Assembly: GCF_042657365.1 (NCBI RefSeq)
Contig: NZ_JBHSKT010000014.1
Location: 5,287-69,286 of the forward strand
Length of the DNA stretch: 64,000 bases
Source of the DNA: Adhaeribacter_A terreus
GTDB lineage: Bacteria > Bacteroidota > Bacteroidia > Cytophagales > Hymenobacteraceae
Reading direction: 5' to 3'
Part shown: in pieces, positions 15,841 through 24,545 of the stretch
How the letters are laid out: the number at the start of each line of letters is the position of its first letter
Position numbering within the stretch: position 1 is the stretch's first letter
Program-made: the position numbers and the translations under genes
Notes under the pieces: model-generated
Database searches by the model: none
What the model was told of the DNA's origin: nothing
Seen by the model: only the letters and a program-made list of their open reading frames with translations

Positions 15841-18384
15841 ATGACAAAAAAGATATCTGCTGCTGCTTCCAATAATTCCGGGTTTGTACACGTGCGTGGC
15901 GCCCGCGAGCATAACCTTAAAAATGTAAACCTCGATATTCCGCGCGATGCATTAGTAGTTTTTACGGGCGTTTCAGGTTCGGGCAAATCTTCGCTGGCTT
16001 TTGGCACGCTTTACGCCGAAGCACAACGCCGGTATCTGGAATCGGTTTCGCCGTATGCGCGCCGTTTGTTTAACCAGATGGCCGTGCCGGAAGTAGATAA
16101 AATTGATGGTTTGCCACCGGCCGTAGCATTACAGCAACAACGTGGCGCGCCAACCACCCGATCTTCAGTGGGCAGCGTTACTACTTTGTCTAATTTGCTG
16201 CGCATGCTTTATTCCCGTGCCGGCGATTATCCTTCTAACCAGTCCATAATTTATGCCGAAGCTTTTTCGCCGAATACGCCCGAAGGCGCCTGCCCGAAAT
16301 GCCACGGTTTGGGGAAGATCTATGATGTAACAGAAAGATCCATGGTGCCGGATGATTCTTTAACCATCCGGGAACGTGCCATTGCTGCCTGGCCAACTGC
16401 CTGGGGCGGACAAAACCAACGCGATATTCTGGTTACCCTGGGCTTCAACGTAGATATTCCCTGGCGCGATTTACCGCAAATAGACCGCGACTGGATCCTG
16501 TTTACCGAAGAGCAGCCTGTAGTTCCGGTTTACGCCGGTTTTACGCCCGAAGAAACGCAACGCGCCCTGAAACGGAAAATGGAACCGAGCTACATGGGTA
16601 CGTTTACCAGCGCCCGGCGGCACGTTTTTCATACGTTTACGCATACGCAAAGCGCACTCATGAAAAAGCGGGTTGCACAGTTTATGCTCAGTACCGAATG
16701 TCCGGTTTGCGAAGGAAAAAGACTGCGCCGCGAATCGCTTTCCGTAAAATTTGCCAGTCTGGATATTACCGAATTTTCGCGGCTGCCGCTGAAACGCTTA
16801 GCTGAAATTCTGCAACCTTATGCCACCGGCACTGCCAAAGCCATGAAAAATCTGGAAAAGGAACATCCTGAAAAAGCTACGGTTACCAAACTCATTGCAG
16901 AAGACTTAGCCAGCCGCCTGGAAGTGTTGCTCGATCTGGGTTTGGGTTATCTGAATCTGGAACGCAGCACCCCTACCCTTTCGCCCGGCGAACTGCAGCG
17001 CTTACGATTAGCAACCCAATTGCATTCCAATCTTTTCGGAGTGGTTTACGTGCTCGATGAGCCATCTGCCGGGTTGCACCCTGCAGATAAGGAAGCGTTA
17101 ATTTCGGCTTTGGGTGTTTTGAAAAATTCCGGCAATTCGCTGTTCATAGTAGAGCATGATCTGGATGTGATCCGCCACGCCGACTGGCTGGTAGATGTTG
17201 GTCCGGCGGCCGGCGAGAACGGCGGCGAAATTCTGTATAGCGGACCAACTGAAGGCCTGAAGCATATTCAGCATTCGCAGACACGCAAATACCTTTTCAG
17301 CACCGAAAACAACCTGAAAGAAACGCCACGCGAACCAACCAGCTGGCTGACTTTAAAAGACGTTTCGCGCAATAATATACACAAGCTGAAAGTACAGTTT
17401 CCTTTGGGCGTTTTTACCACGGTTACGGGTGTTTCAGGTTCCGGAAAATCGAGTTTGGTTAGCCAGGTTTTAGTGGAATTGGTGGCGGAACATCTGGGCC
17501 ATGTAATACTGGTAGAGGAAGAAGAAGGCGAAGAACTGGAACGCAGCGTTTTACCGGAAACCGGCGGACAAATTACCGGTGGCATGGAAAATATAAAACG
17601 TCTGGTGCGCGTAGATCAGAAACCGATCGGACGCACGCCGCGCTCGAATATGGCTACCTATACCGGCCTTTTCGACCATGTACGCAAGATCTTCGCCGAA
17701 ACCAAAGAAGCCAAAAAGCGCCGTTACGATGCCGGAAGATTTTCTTTTAACGTTGCCAAAGGCCGCTGCGAACATTGTCTCGGAGAAGGTTTTGTAATGG
17801 TGGAATTGCTTTTTCTGCCGAGTGTTTATTCGCCCTGCCCCACCTGCCATGGAACCCGCTACAATGCCAAAACCCTGGAAATAAACTACCGCGATAAAAA
17901 CATTGCCGAAGTGCTGCACATGACCGTAGATGAAGCCTGGGAATTTTTCGACGAAGTACCGCAGATCCAAAGGGCTTTAACTGTTTTGCGCGAAGTAGGT
18001 CTGGGTTATTTACGTTTGGGTCAATCGGCTACGGAGCTTTCCGGAGGCGAAGCACAGCGCATAAAGCTGGCCACGGAACTGCAACGGCAGCAACGCGGAA
18101 ATTCCCTGTATATTCTGGATGAACCAACTACCGGCCTGCACCCTTCCGACGTAGAAAAACTGATGGCACAACTCGATAATTTGGTTGAAGCCGGCAACAC
18201 CGTAATTGTGGTAGAGCACGATATGCGCGTGGTAGCTAACTCCGATTGGGTAATTGATATTGGTCCGGGGGCTGGTGCAGATGGCGGTAAAATTGTAGCC
18301 GAAGGTACGCCGGCGGAAGTTGCCAAAGCGAAAGACAGCAAAACGGCGGTTTACCTGCAGCGGTTTTTCAGTGCTAAAGCATAG
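15841..18384 (+). CDS. UvrA2-type excinuclease ABC subunit A paralogue
   Basis: An 847-residue ABC-type ATPase with two cassettes. Walker A motifs GVSGSGKSS lie at about 43-51 and 526-534; signatures are SPGELQRLRLATQL and LSGGEAQRIKLATEL; Walker B motifs are VVYVLDEPSAGLHP and SLYILDEPTTGLHP. Zinc-module cysteines appear as CPKCHGLG, CPVCEGK, CEHCLGEG and CPTCHGT. It is about 100 residues shorter than UvrA because LYSRAGDYP runs almost straight into the AEAFSPNTPEGACPKC segment, so the UvrB-binding domain is missing. That defines the UvrA2 class, linked to DNA-damage or drug tolerance rather than standard UvrABC repair. Its last seven codons and stop lie in a CGCTATG element. Confidence 0.9.
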   Translation: MTKKISAAASNNSGFVHVRGAREHNLKNVNLDIPRDALVVFTGVSGSGKSSLAFGTLYAEAQRRYLESVSPYARRLFNQMAVPEVDKIDGLPPAVALQQQRGAPTTRSSVGSVTTLSNLLRMLYSRAGDYPSNQSIIYAEAFSPNTPEGACPKCHGLGKIYDVTERSMVPDDSLTIRERAIAAWPTAWGGQNQRDILVTLGFNVDIPWRDLPQIDRDWILFTEEQPVVPVYAGFTPEETQRALKRKMEPSYMGTFTSARRHVFHTFTHTQSALMKKRVAQFMLSTECPVCEGKRLRRESLSVKFASLDITEFSRLPLKRLAEILQPYATGTAKAMKNLEKEHPEKATVTKLIAEDLASRLEVLLDLGLGYLNLERSTPTLSPGELQRLRLATQLHSNLFGVVYVLDEPSAGLHPADKEALISALGVLKNSGNSLFIVEHDLDVIRHADWLVDVGPAAGENGGEILYSGPTEGLKHIQHSQTRKYLFSTENNLKETPREPTSWLTLKDVSRNNIHKLKVQFPLGVFTTVTGVSGSGKSSLVSQVLVELVAEHLGHVILVEEEEGEELERSVLPETGGQITGGMENIKRLVRVDQKPIGRTPRSNMATYTGLFDHVRKIFAETKEAKKRRYDAGRFSFNVAKGRCEHCLGEGFVMVELLFLPSVYSPCPTCHGTRYNAKTLEINYRDKNIAEVLHMTVDEAWEFFDEVPQIQRALTVLREVGLGYLRLGQSATELSGGEAQRIKLATELQRQQRGNSLYILDEPTTGLHPSDVEKLMAQLDNLVEAGNTVIVVEHDMRVVANSDWVIDIGPGAGADGGKIVAEGTPAEVAKAKDSKTAVYLQRFFSAKA

Positions 18385-18391
18385 CGTTTTT
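18362..18391 (-). repeat. CGCTATG element overlapping the uvrA2 stop
   Basis: GGTTTTTCAGTGC then TAAAGCATAGCGTTTTT. Bases 18362-18384 encode the final FFSAKA and the stop codon. Confidence 0.85.
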
Positions 18392-18453
18392 ATAACGAAC
18401 AGGTTGGGTGATTAATGCTACATTTTGAAATGTTCCTTCTAAAATAATGCGTT

Positions 18454-18484
18454 ACTTTTTGGGCCGGAAACCATAGCGTTTTTT
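18454..18484 (-). repeat. CGCTATG element
   Basis: ACTTTTTGGGCCGG then AAACCATAGCGTTTTTT, in the uvrA2-glpD gap. Confidence 0.85.
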
Positions 18485-18572
18485 GATTGAGAAACTTTAA
18501 GAATTGATTTGCGTTGGCAAGAATAAGTTCGCATAAAATTCTTATATTCAGCTCTTCATCTCACCCAATTTT

Positions 18573-20258
18573 ATGAACGCTCTAGCCGGCATCTCGACGT
18601 TAGATCGGGATAAGTATTTTTCAGCAGTAACGACTACAACTTTCGATGTATTGGTAATTGGCGGCGGCATAATGGGCGCCGGAATTGCACTTGATGCAGC
18701 CACGCGCGGACTAAAGGTTTTGCTGGTAGAAAAGCAGGATTTTGCGGCCGGTACCAGCAGCCGTTCTACCAAATTAATTCACGGCGGTTTGCGGTATTTA
18801 AAGAATTTCGAAATTGGATTGGTACGAACCGTTGCCAGCGAAAGAAAAGTGCTGCACCGCAATGCACCGCACCTGGTTTTGCCGGAACCGATGCTGATTC
18901 CGATCCTGAAAAATGCTTCGTACGGTTACTGGGCCACAAAAGCCGGGCTAACTCTTTACGATTTTCTGGGCAACGTGGAAGCCCCGGAACGCCACCGGAT
19001 GCTTGATAAAAAAGCAACCGTGAACCAAGAACCTTTACTAAATCCGGAAAAACTACAAGGTGCCGGCTGCTTTGTTGAATTCCGTACCGACGACGGCAGA
19101 TTAACGATGGAAGTGCTCAAAACCGCCCGGAATTCTGGTGCTGTCTGTCTGAATTATTGCGAGCTGAATTGTTTTACCTACGACGAAGAAAAGCAGCTAA
19201 ATGGAGCCGAACTACAGGATAAACTTACCGGCAATAATTACCTGGTAAAAGCGCAATGCGTGATCAATGCAACCGGTCCCTGGAGTGCGAAACTCATGCA
19301 ACAAGATGACCAGAAAAGGATTTCAGAATTGATACATACCAAAGGCGTGCATCTGGTTGTGCCGTTCCAGAAATTTCCTTTAAAGCAATCGGTTTATTTC
19401 GATATTCCGGGTGGCCGGATGTTGTTTGCTATTCCGCGCTACGACGTCACTTATTTAGGAACTACCGATACGCCTTTTACTGGAAATCTGGAAAACCCGA
19501 CGGTGGAAAAAGAAGACGTTACCTATTTGCTGGCAGAAATAAACAACATGTTTTCGGGAGTAAATTTAAAAGCAAGCGATGTGGTTTCGAGTTGGGCCGG
19601 AGTGCGGGTTTTACTTTATGAAGCCAATAAAAAACCATCCGAAATTTCCCGCAAAGATGAAATTTTCACGTCTGCTTCGGGCCTGATCACGGTGGCCGGC
19701 GGCAAACTTACTGGTTACCGTAAACTGGCTGAACAGGTAGTAAATAAAACGTTGGAAATGCATTTCCCGGAAAACCGGCAAACTTCCAGAACAGCAAAAA
19801 TAAAATTAGCCGGCGGCGATTTTGAAAATGCAGATGCGGTGAAAGCGTTTTTAAAAAGCTGCCAGGAGATCGCACATATACACAAATATGTACCGGAAAC
19901 CATGGCTTATCTGGTGCGCACTTACGGCATCAATACCAAAGCGATTTTAAAAGAAGCCTGCCGCTTGAAAGCTGAAAACCTGGCACCTGAAAACCGTTTA
20001 CTGCAGGCGGAAATCTGCTACACCATTCAAAACGAAGGCGTGACCAACCTGAGTGATTTCCTGATAAGAAGAACCGGCAAACTGTACTTTGAGCGTGAAA
20101 CTATTGCCGCCATTCTGCCAACCGTAAAAGCAGCCTTCCAAAAAATTCTAAACCTGGGAAATGACGAAATTGAAAAGCAGGAAACGGAATTTCAGAAGCA
20201 TTATGAGGCCGCTGTCGCTTTCAAAAATGAAAGTAAAAACGCTATGGTTTCAGCGTAA
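18573..20258 (+). CDS. glpD: Aerobic glycerol-3-phosphate dehydrogenase
   Basis: A 561-residue FAD enzyme oxidising glycerol-3-phosphate to dihydroxyacetone phosphate and passing electrons to quinone at the inner membrane. The FAD-binding motif is VLVIGGGIMGAGIALDAATRGL at about 27-48; the family signatures SSRSTKLIHGGLRYL and GGKLTGYRKLAEQV are intact, and the C-terminal DAO_C domain covers about 400-530. Length is normal. It may work with the glycerophosphodiesterase at 26307-27014, which would supply its substrate. The final codons (KNAMVSA and stop) fall in a CGCTATG element. Confidence 0.92.
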   Translation: MNALAGISTLDRDKYFSAVTTTTFDVLVIGGGIMGAGIALDAATRGLKVLLVEKQDFAAGTSSRSTKLIHGGLRYLKNFEIGLVRTVASERKVLHRNAPHLVLPEPMLIPILKNASYGYWATKAGLTLYDFLGNVEAPERHRMLDKKATVNQEPLLNPEKLQGAGCFVEFRTDDGRLTMEVLKTARNSGAVCLNYCELNCFTYDEEKQLNGAELQDKLTGNNYLVKAQCVINATGPWSAKLMQQDDQKRISELIHTKGVHLVVPFQKFPLKQSVYFDIPGGRMLFAIPRYDVTYLGTTDTPFTGNLENPTVEKEDVTYLLAEINNMFSGVNLKASDVVSSWAGVRVLLYEANKKPSEISRKDEIFTSASGLITVAGGKLTGYRKLAEQVVNKTLEMHFPENRQTSRTAKIKLAGGDFENADAVKAFLKSCQEIAHIHKYVPETMAYLVRTYGINTKAILKEACRLKAENLAPENRLLQAEICYTIQNEGVTNLSDFLIRRTGKLYFERETIAAILPTVKAAFQKILNLGNDEIEKQETEFQKHYEAAVAFKNESKNAMVSA

Positions 20259-20265
20259 AAAACTG
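20235..20265 (+). repeat. CGCTATG element overlapping the glpD stop
   Basis: AAAAACGCTATGGTTTC, AGCG, TAAAAAACTG. It encodes the last residues of GlpD; the TAA stop lies inside the element. Confidence 0.9.
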
Positions 20266-20278
20266 CAAAACAGAAATT

Positions 20279-20908
20279 TTATAATTCGCCTTTCAGGATT
20301 TTCTTCGCCAGAGCTATTTCTTCTGAACTGATGGTATGCTGTCGTCCCACGTAGATCTTTTTAGTAACATGCGCGCCTTTTTCAGTCAGAATGGCTACCG
20401 TTTCTTCTACCCGGCTTACCGGCACATGCGGATCCGGATTGCCGGTGGTTATTAAAACGGGCGTGCCTACAAAATTTCCCTGATAATTACTTAAATCTAT
20501 TTGCTGCCCGATCAATCCGCCGGTTAAGATACAAAGTCCGCCAAAACGCTGCGCATTTCTAGTGGCAAATTCAGCCGTTAAACAGGCCCCCTGCGAAAAA
20601 CCTAACAGATAAATATGCTCGCTGCCAATTCCCTGGCTTTTAATATTTTCTACCGTTTCTGATAGCAACTCTAAAGCAGAATTCAGGGCCGGCTGGTTAT
20701 GTTCGGAAGGCGCCATAAAACTGTACGGATACCAGCTGTTTTGCGTAGCCTGCGGTGCGTAAAGCGTAAAATCTGCCACGTCCAGTTCTGCAGCCAGCGA
20801 AAAAATACTGGCTGCCGTTGCTCCCCTCCCATGCACCATAATAAGCGCTTTGCCCGTTTCAGAAAGCGGCTTTCCCTGCATTTTAATATTTTTTGCGTGC
20901 GTGTACAT
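20279..20908 (-). CDS. Phospholipase/carboxylesterase family hydrolase (MhqD-like)
   Basis: A 209-residue alpha/beta hydrolase of the PF02230 carboxylesterase type. The oxyanion motif is MVHGRGATA (24-32), the nucleophile elbow GFSQGA near 113-118, the acid in TGNPDPHVP and the histidine in GRQHTIS. It lies 37 bases downstream of the VOC dioxygenase on the same strand. In Bacillus subtilis a similar carboxylesterase (MhqD) and a ring-cleaving dioxygenase (MhqO) are co-regulated for quinone detoxification, so the pair here probably has an equivalent role; that is inference from context. Confidence 0.85.
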   Translation of the reverse strand: MYTHAKNIKMQGKPLSETGKALIMVHGRGATAASIFSLAAELDVADFTLYAPQATQNSWYPYSFMAPSEHNQPALNSALELLSETVENIKSQGIGSEHIYLLGFSQGACLTAEFATRNAQRFGGLCILTGGLIGQQIDLSNYQGNFVGTPVLITTGNPDPHVPVSRVEETVAILTEKGAHVTKKIYVGRQHTISSEEIALAKKILKGEL

Positions 20909-20945
20909 GCGTAGTTAAAGTTAGGATATTAACGTTTGAAGAAAC

Positions 20946-21881
20946 TTAATTCAATTTTGGCAACACGTTTTCAATTTCGGAACGGCGCGGTTCGTATTGC
21001 GGTGGCAGCATTAAATTTGTGCCTAATTCTTCTAACTTTTCATCTACCATAAAACCCGGATTATCGGTTGCGATCTCGAAAAGTACGCCGCCCGGTTCCC
21101 GAAAATACAACGAATAGAAATAATTCCGGTCTATTTTATTGGTGATGTTCAGGCCGCGGCTCGCAATTTTATCATGGAATTTCATGAGCGTATCTTCATC
21201 TTTCACCCGAAACGCAACGTGATGCACCGTGCCGCCAGCCCCGTTACCCCTATCTTCGTTCGGCAATTCTACCAGATCAATAAGATTGGCGCTTTCTACA
21301 GCATCGGTGGCATAACGGTAGCGGTTTCCGCTTTGCTCCAGCAGTTTGTAACCGAAAATTTCTGTCATGATCTCGGCCGTTGGTTTTACATCTTTCAGCG
21401 TTAGGGTTATATTATGAAAACCGCGTAAGGCAACATCTGCTTTTACCTCACTGGTTTCCCATGGTTTGCGCAGATCGTCCGTTTTCGGAATGACTAATTC
21501 CAGTTTTAAACCATCCGGATCGAGAAAAGTCAGGTATTTCTCACCGAATTTTTCAGACGGTTTATTATAAATTACATTATACTGCTCAAAGCGTTTCAGC
21601 CAGAAATCAAAGCTTCCTTCGGGCACGGCATAGCCAATTTCGGTAGCCATACCGGTTCCTTTTCTTCCTTGCCGGATTCCTTCCCAGGGAAAAAAGGTAA
21701 GAATAGTGCCTGCACTGCCGGTTTCGTCGCCGTAATAAAAATGATAGGTGCCCGGGTCATCGAAATTCACGGTCTTTTTAAGCAGGCGTAAACCCAAGAC
21801 CTTGGTATAAAAATCTAAATTCTTTTTGGCCATTCCGGCTATTGCCGTCATGTGATGCAGGCCTAAGATTCGCGTTTCCAT
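20946..21881 (-). CDS. Ring-cleaving dioxygenase, VOC family (MhqO-like)
   Basis: A 311-residue protein with two vicinal-oxygen-chelate repeats. The first begins ILGLHHMTAIAG (metal His at 9/10) with NLDFYTKVLGLRLLKKTVNFDDP; the second begins LRGFHNITLTLKD, then GTVHHVAFRVKDED and the metal glutamate region GVLFEIATDNPGF. This is the architecture of the MhqA/MhqO ring-cleaving dioxygenases, which open hydroquinone or catechol rings using a ferrous ion. It is upstream of the MhqD-like hydrolase; a CGCTATG element covers bases immediately before the start. Confidence 0.88.
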   Translation of the reverse strand: METRILGLHHMTAIAGMAKKNLDFYTKVLGLRLLKKTVNFDDPGTYHFYYGDETGSAGTILTFFPWEGIRQGRKGTGMATEIGYAVPEGSFDFWLKRFEQYNVIYNKPSEKFGEKYLTFLDPDGLKLELVIPKTDDLRKPWETSEVKADVALRGFHNITLTLKDVKPTAEIMTEIFGYKLLEQSGNRYRYATDAVESANLIDLVELPNEDRGNGAGGTVHHVAFRVKDEDTLMKFHDKIASRGLNITNKIDRNYFYSLYFREPGGVLFEIATDNPGFMVDEKLEELGTNLMLPPQYEPRRSEIENVLPKLN

Positions 21882-21889
21882 GTGTAGTT

Positions 21890-21918
21890 AGTTTTTAATG
21901 CTAAATCAATACCGTTTT
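21890..21918 (-). repeat. CGCTATG element (ATACCG variant)
   Basis: AGTTTTTAATGC then TAAATCAATACCGTTTT, eight bases upstream of the dioxygenase start codon. Confidence 0.7.
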
Positions 21919-21922
21919 AAAT

Positions 21923-21976
21923 AAAAATGAGTAACAGCCGCGCACTAAAATATGCCGGCCGTTACTCATTTTTTTC
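21923..21976 (-). terminator. Terminator after YceI gene
   Basis: AAAAATGAGTAAC (21923-21935) pairs perfectly with GTTACTCATTTTT (21961-21973), with an inner GCCG/CGGC stem. It begins ten bases past the YceI stop on the minus strand. Confidence 0.9.
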
Positions 21977-21985
21977 AGGTTAAAT

Positions 21986-22522
21986 TTAACCTTGTTTTAT
22001 CAATTGCACTTCGGCCTGCAATTTAATTTCATCGCTTACCACCACGCTGCCAGCTTCGGTTACTGCGTTCCAGGTTAACCCGAATTCTTTACGACTGATC
22101 TTACCCGTTACGGTAAAACCGGCTTTGGTCTGGCCATACGGATCTACCACAATGCCGCCAAATTCCACATCTACAGTTACTGGTTTGGTGATGCCTTTTA
22201 TGGTCAGGTCGCCGTGCAGTTTGTAATCGTTGCCGCCCACGTTTTCGTATTTGCTGGAAACGAAGCGCACTTCGCCGTGCTTTTCTGCGTCGAAGAAATC
22301 GCCGGATTTCAAGTGCGTATCGCGTTGCTCGTTGTTCGTGCTGATCGAATCTACATCGGCAGTAAACACCACACTTTTCGCGCTTTTAAACGCATCGTCT
22401 TCGGTCTCCGCTTCGATGTTGAATTTCTGAAAATACCCGGTTACCGTGGTAATCATCAGATGTTTTACTTTAAACTGAATTTCGCTGTGCATCGGGTCGG
22501 AAACCCATTTTACGTTTGCCAT
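21986..22522 (-). CDS. YceI family protein, cytoplasmic form
   Basis: A 178-residue YceI-like lipocalin-fold protein without a signal peptide. The order WVSDPMHSEIQFKVKHLMITTVTGYF, RDTHLKSGDFFDAEKHGEVRFVS, LTIKGITKPVTVDVEFGG and FTVTGKISRKEFGLTWN is diagnostic. The family binds isoprenoid-type lipids such as polyprenyl chains; in this cytoplasmic subgroup the ligand is unknown. A second, lipoprotein YceI lies at 46502-47179. It lies upstream of the dioxygenase/esterase pair but has its own terminator. A palindrome at 22597-22621 overlaps a promoter-like TACATTTG. Confidence 0.9.
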   Translation of the reverse strand: MANVKWVSDPMHSEIQFKVKHLMITTVTGYFQKFNIEAETEDDAFKSAKSVVFTADVDSISTNNEQRDTHLKSGDFFDAEKHGEVRFVSSKYENVGGNDYKLHGDLTIKGITKPVTVDVEFGGIVVDPYGQTKAGFTVTGKISRKEFGLTWNAVTEAGSVVVSDEIKLQAEVQLIKQG

Positions 22523-22596
22523 GATCTGATTTTTTAAGTTTAAATGAATTGATTCTTTAATTTATGAAATCTCAAATGTTGAAATGACAATACAAA

Positions 22597-22621
22597 TGTA
22601 CATACATTTAATGTATATACA
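22597..22621 (-). promoter_or_regulatory. Near-perfect palindromic operator upstream of yceI
   Basis: TGTACATACAT and ATGTATATACA are separated by TTA; ten of eleven positions match as inverted repeats. It overlaps TACATTTG on the minus strand (22600-22593), a match to the Bacteroidota -7 consensus TAnnTTTG, about 70 bases upstream of the YceI start. The rest of the gap 22523-22942 shows no gene. Confidence 0.6.
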
Positions 22622-22942
22622 TATATAAATCAGAAAAGATTCAAAAATAATTTCCGGTACGAGGTCAGGTTTAAATTTCGAGCCCGCTTTTGCATTTTAT
22701 CGATCTGCACTCCTACTGATTCCAGAAAAATAAGTTTCTATAGCGCACTGGTTTCCTGAACTTTACAATCAAACACATTTCGCCTGTTTTTTGAAGACTT
22801 CTTCGTGGTCTGTTTTTTGCTGAAAAGGAAAACGCTAAAACTGCTTCGGATTTTCTGTTTTTTTCAGACTGAACTCACTCTTTTTCCAGCATCAATTCAG
22901 AGGATTCCGAAGCGCTATTTCTCATTTATTGTGCGATTTCCT

Positions 22943-23701
22943 ATGAAAAAAAATTTCAGGTTCCTGATGCTGGGTATCCTTTTTCTGGCAAGCAGTTGTT
23001 CTTCCGTTTACATGCCCAATACGCCCAATACGCCCATGCTAAGCGCCAAAGGCGAACTTTACAGCGGCGGACATATCAACCTGAAAGGCAACGCCAGTTT
23101 TACTTCGGCATATGCCGTTTCCGAACATATCGGGATCATGGCTAACGGCTCTTTCATGAACCAGAACCGCGATAAAAAGGCTTTCCGGCACAATATTCTC
23201 GAGGCCGGCGGCGGCTATTTTACCACTTTCGGCGAAAAGAACAACCGCGTGCTGGAAATTTACGGCGGTCTGGGCCGGGGCAACAGCGATATAACGTACC
23301 GCAAAAAAACAGAAACCGGTTACCAATCTTACGACCGCCAGGAAATTACGCTGAATAAAGTTTTTGTGCAGGTAAATTTCAGCAAGAAAAAAACGGAATC
23401 GTTTCGGTTATTCGGCCGCACTTTTCCGCTTAATTATGGTACCGCTTTGCGCGCCAGCTACGTGAACATGGGCGAATTTATCCGCAACGACGTGAAGCAA
23501 ACCACCGAAGACAACATTTTCCTGGAGCCGATCTTCTTCACCCGCGTGTTGCTTACACCCGCCGTACAACTGCAACACAACAGCGGCTGGAATTTTGGGT
23601 TGAAGAACCGCGATTATTTAACGGCCGGTAATTCTGTTTCTAGCCTGGGTATTATTATAAATGTAGGCGGCAAAAACCTGCGAAAAGGAACCAGACGATA
23701 A
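22943..23701 (+). CDS. Outer-membrane-associated lipoprotein, function unknown
   Basis: A 252-residue protein. The ATG at 22943 is chosen because it directly begins a lipoprotein signal (MKKNFRFLMLGILFLASSCSS, Cys at about residue 19); the longer frame from 22805 has no sensible N-terminus. After the lipidated Cys comes VYMPNTPNTPMLSAKGELYSGGHINLKG and then strand-like stretches (GGGYFTTFGEKNNRVLEIYGGLGRGNS, ILLTP-like, LTAGNSVSSLGIIINVGG) resembling small surface beta-barrel proteins of Bacteroidota. I do not recognise a specific family. It is transcribed alone, convergent with the next gene. Confidence 0.7.
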   Translation: MKKNFRFLMLGILFLASSCSSVYMPNTPNTPMLSAKGELYSGGHINLKGNASFTSAYAVSEHIGIMANGSFMNQNRDKKAFRHNILEAGGGYFTTFGEKNNRVLEIYGGLGRGNSDITYRKKTETGYQSYDRQEITLNKVFVQVNFSKKKTESFRLFGRTFPLNYGTALRASYVNMGEFIRNDVKQTTEDNIFLEPIFFTRVLLTPAVQLQHNSGWNFGLKNRDYLTAGNSVSSLGIIINVGGKNLRKGTRR

Positions 23702-23734
23702 AATAATTTGCGGCTATTGCGTTGGTAAAGGCTT

Positions 23735-24400
23735 TTACTTTTGCTGCTTAAAAACATAGCGTTTTAACTTACCTGCTGCATCTTCCGGCGGCATGCCCGG
23801 TAATTGATTCGCAGTTATTTCTTCGGCTCCAATTTCCATTTCAAAGTCCTTAAAATAAACTTCCGAAAGATCGGCAGCGGGAAAGATCAGGAAATTGTTG
23901 TGCTTTTTGTTTAGCTGCAATTGCGTAATGCGCAGGCTGTAAATCGGGTGAAATAATTCCAGATTACCAGAGCCTATACTTCTGAAATAAGCTTCGCCTT
24001 GCGCGTTCGTGGTTACTTTTTCTTTGCCCAAACGGCAGGTAACGTAAGCATAAGGTCGGTTTTCTGCATCACTGATCTTGATCTTTATTCCCTGGCTATT
24101 CCGGGCATCGCTTTGTATCAAAATAAAATCAGAGCGCGGTTGCGAATGGTGGCTGCTTAACAAAATTCTGGTACCATCTGTTTTCCAAGTGCCTTTTCCC
24201 CATTTATCGGCAGCGCCGTACGTGAACATGTATTCAAACGTTTTATCCGCTTTAAATTCGAAACCGGCAGCAGTTTCCATTACGCCCTGCAACATATATA
24301 CGCCATCCACTTCGCTCTCCGAATTTGTTTGCGCATACCCTATTCGCCCCAAAAACAAGGTAAAAATGAAGATGCTCCATAAATAATAAAGCTTGTTCAT
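23735..24400 (-). CDS. Secreted hypothetical protein
   Basis: A 221-residue protein with a signal peptide (residues 1-23, WSIFIFTLFLGRIGYAQ). The N-terminal half (VYMLQGVMETAAGFEFKADKTFEYMFTYGAADKWGKGTWKTDGTRILLSSH) has the look of a lipocalin-like or META-like barrel seen in Bacteroidota exported proteins. The second half (ISDAENRPYAYVTCRLGKEKVTTNAQGEAYFRSIGSG) resembles a carboxypeptidase-regulatory-like beta-sandwich. No catalytic motif is visible. The last nine codons and stop are read from a CGCTATG element, which makes the C-terminus KRYVFKQQK lysine-rich. Confidence 0.65.
   Translation of the reverse strand: MNKLYYLWSIFIFTLFLGRIGYAQTNSESEVDGVYMLQGVMETAAGFEFKADKTFEYMFTYGAADKWGKGTWKTDGTRILLSSHHSQPRSDFILIQSDARNSQGIKIKISDAENRPYAYVTCRLGKEKVTTNAQGEAYFRSIGSGNLELFHPIYSLRITQLQLNKKHNNFLIFPAADLSEVYFKDFEMEIGAEEITANQLPGMPPEDAAGKLKRYVFKQQK
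23737..23765 (-). repeat. CGCTATG element overlapping a stop codon
   Basis: ACTTTTGCTGC then TTAAAAACATAGCGTTTT; it encodes the C-terminus of the secreted protein at 23735-24400. Confidence 0.85.
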
Positions 24401-24545
24401 AAGATTCAGCTAAAATTCTCAGCCGGGCTGCAAACGAATTCGTTGAGTAAATTGTTCTATCTTTAACCAAAATAACCAAGGCTTGTTTGCAGAAATGCTA
24501 AAAAAAACGTTGCCGGTTATTCCTTTAAAAATTAAAATATCAACA

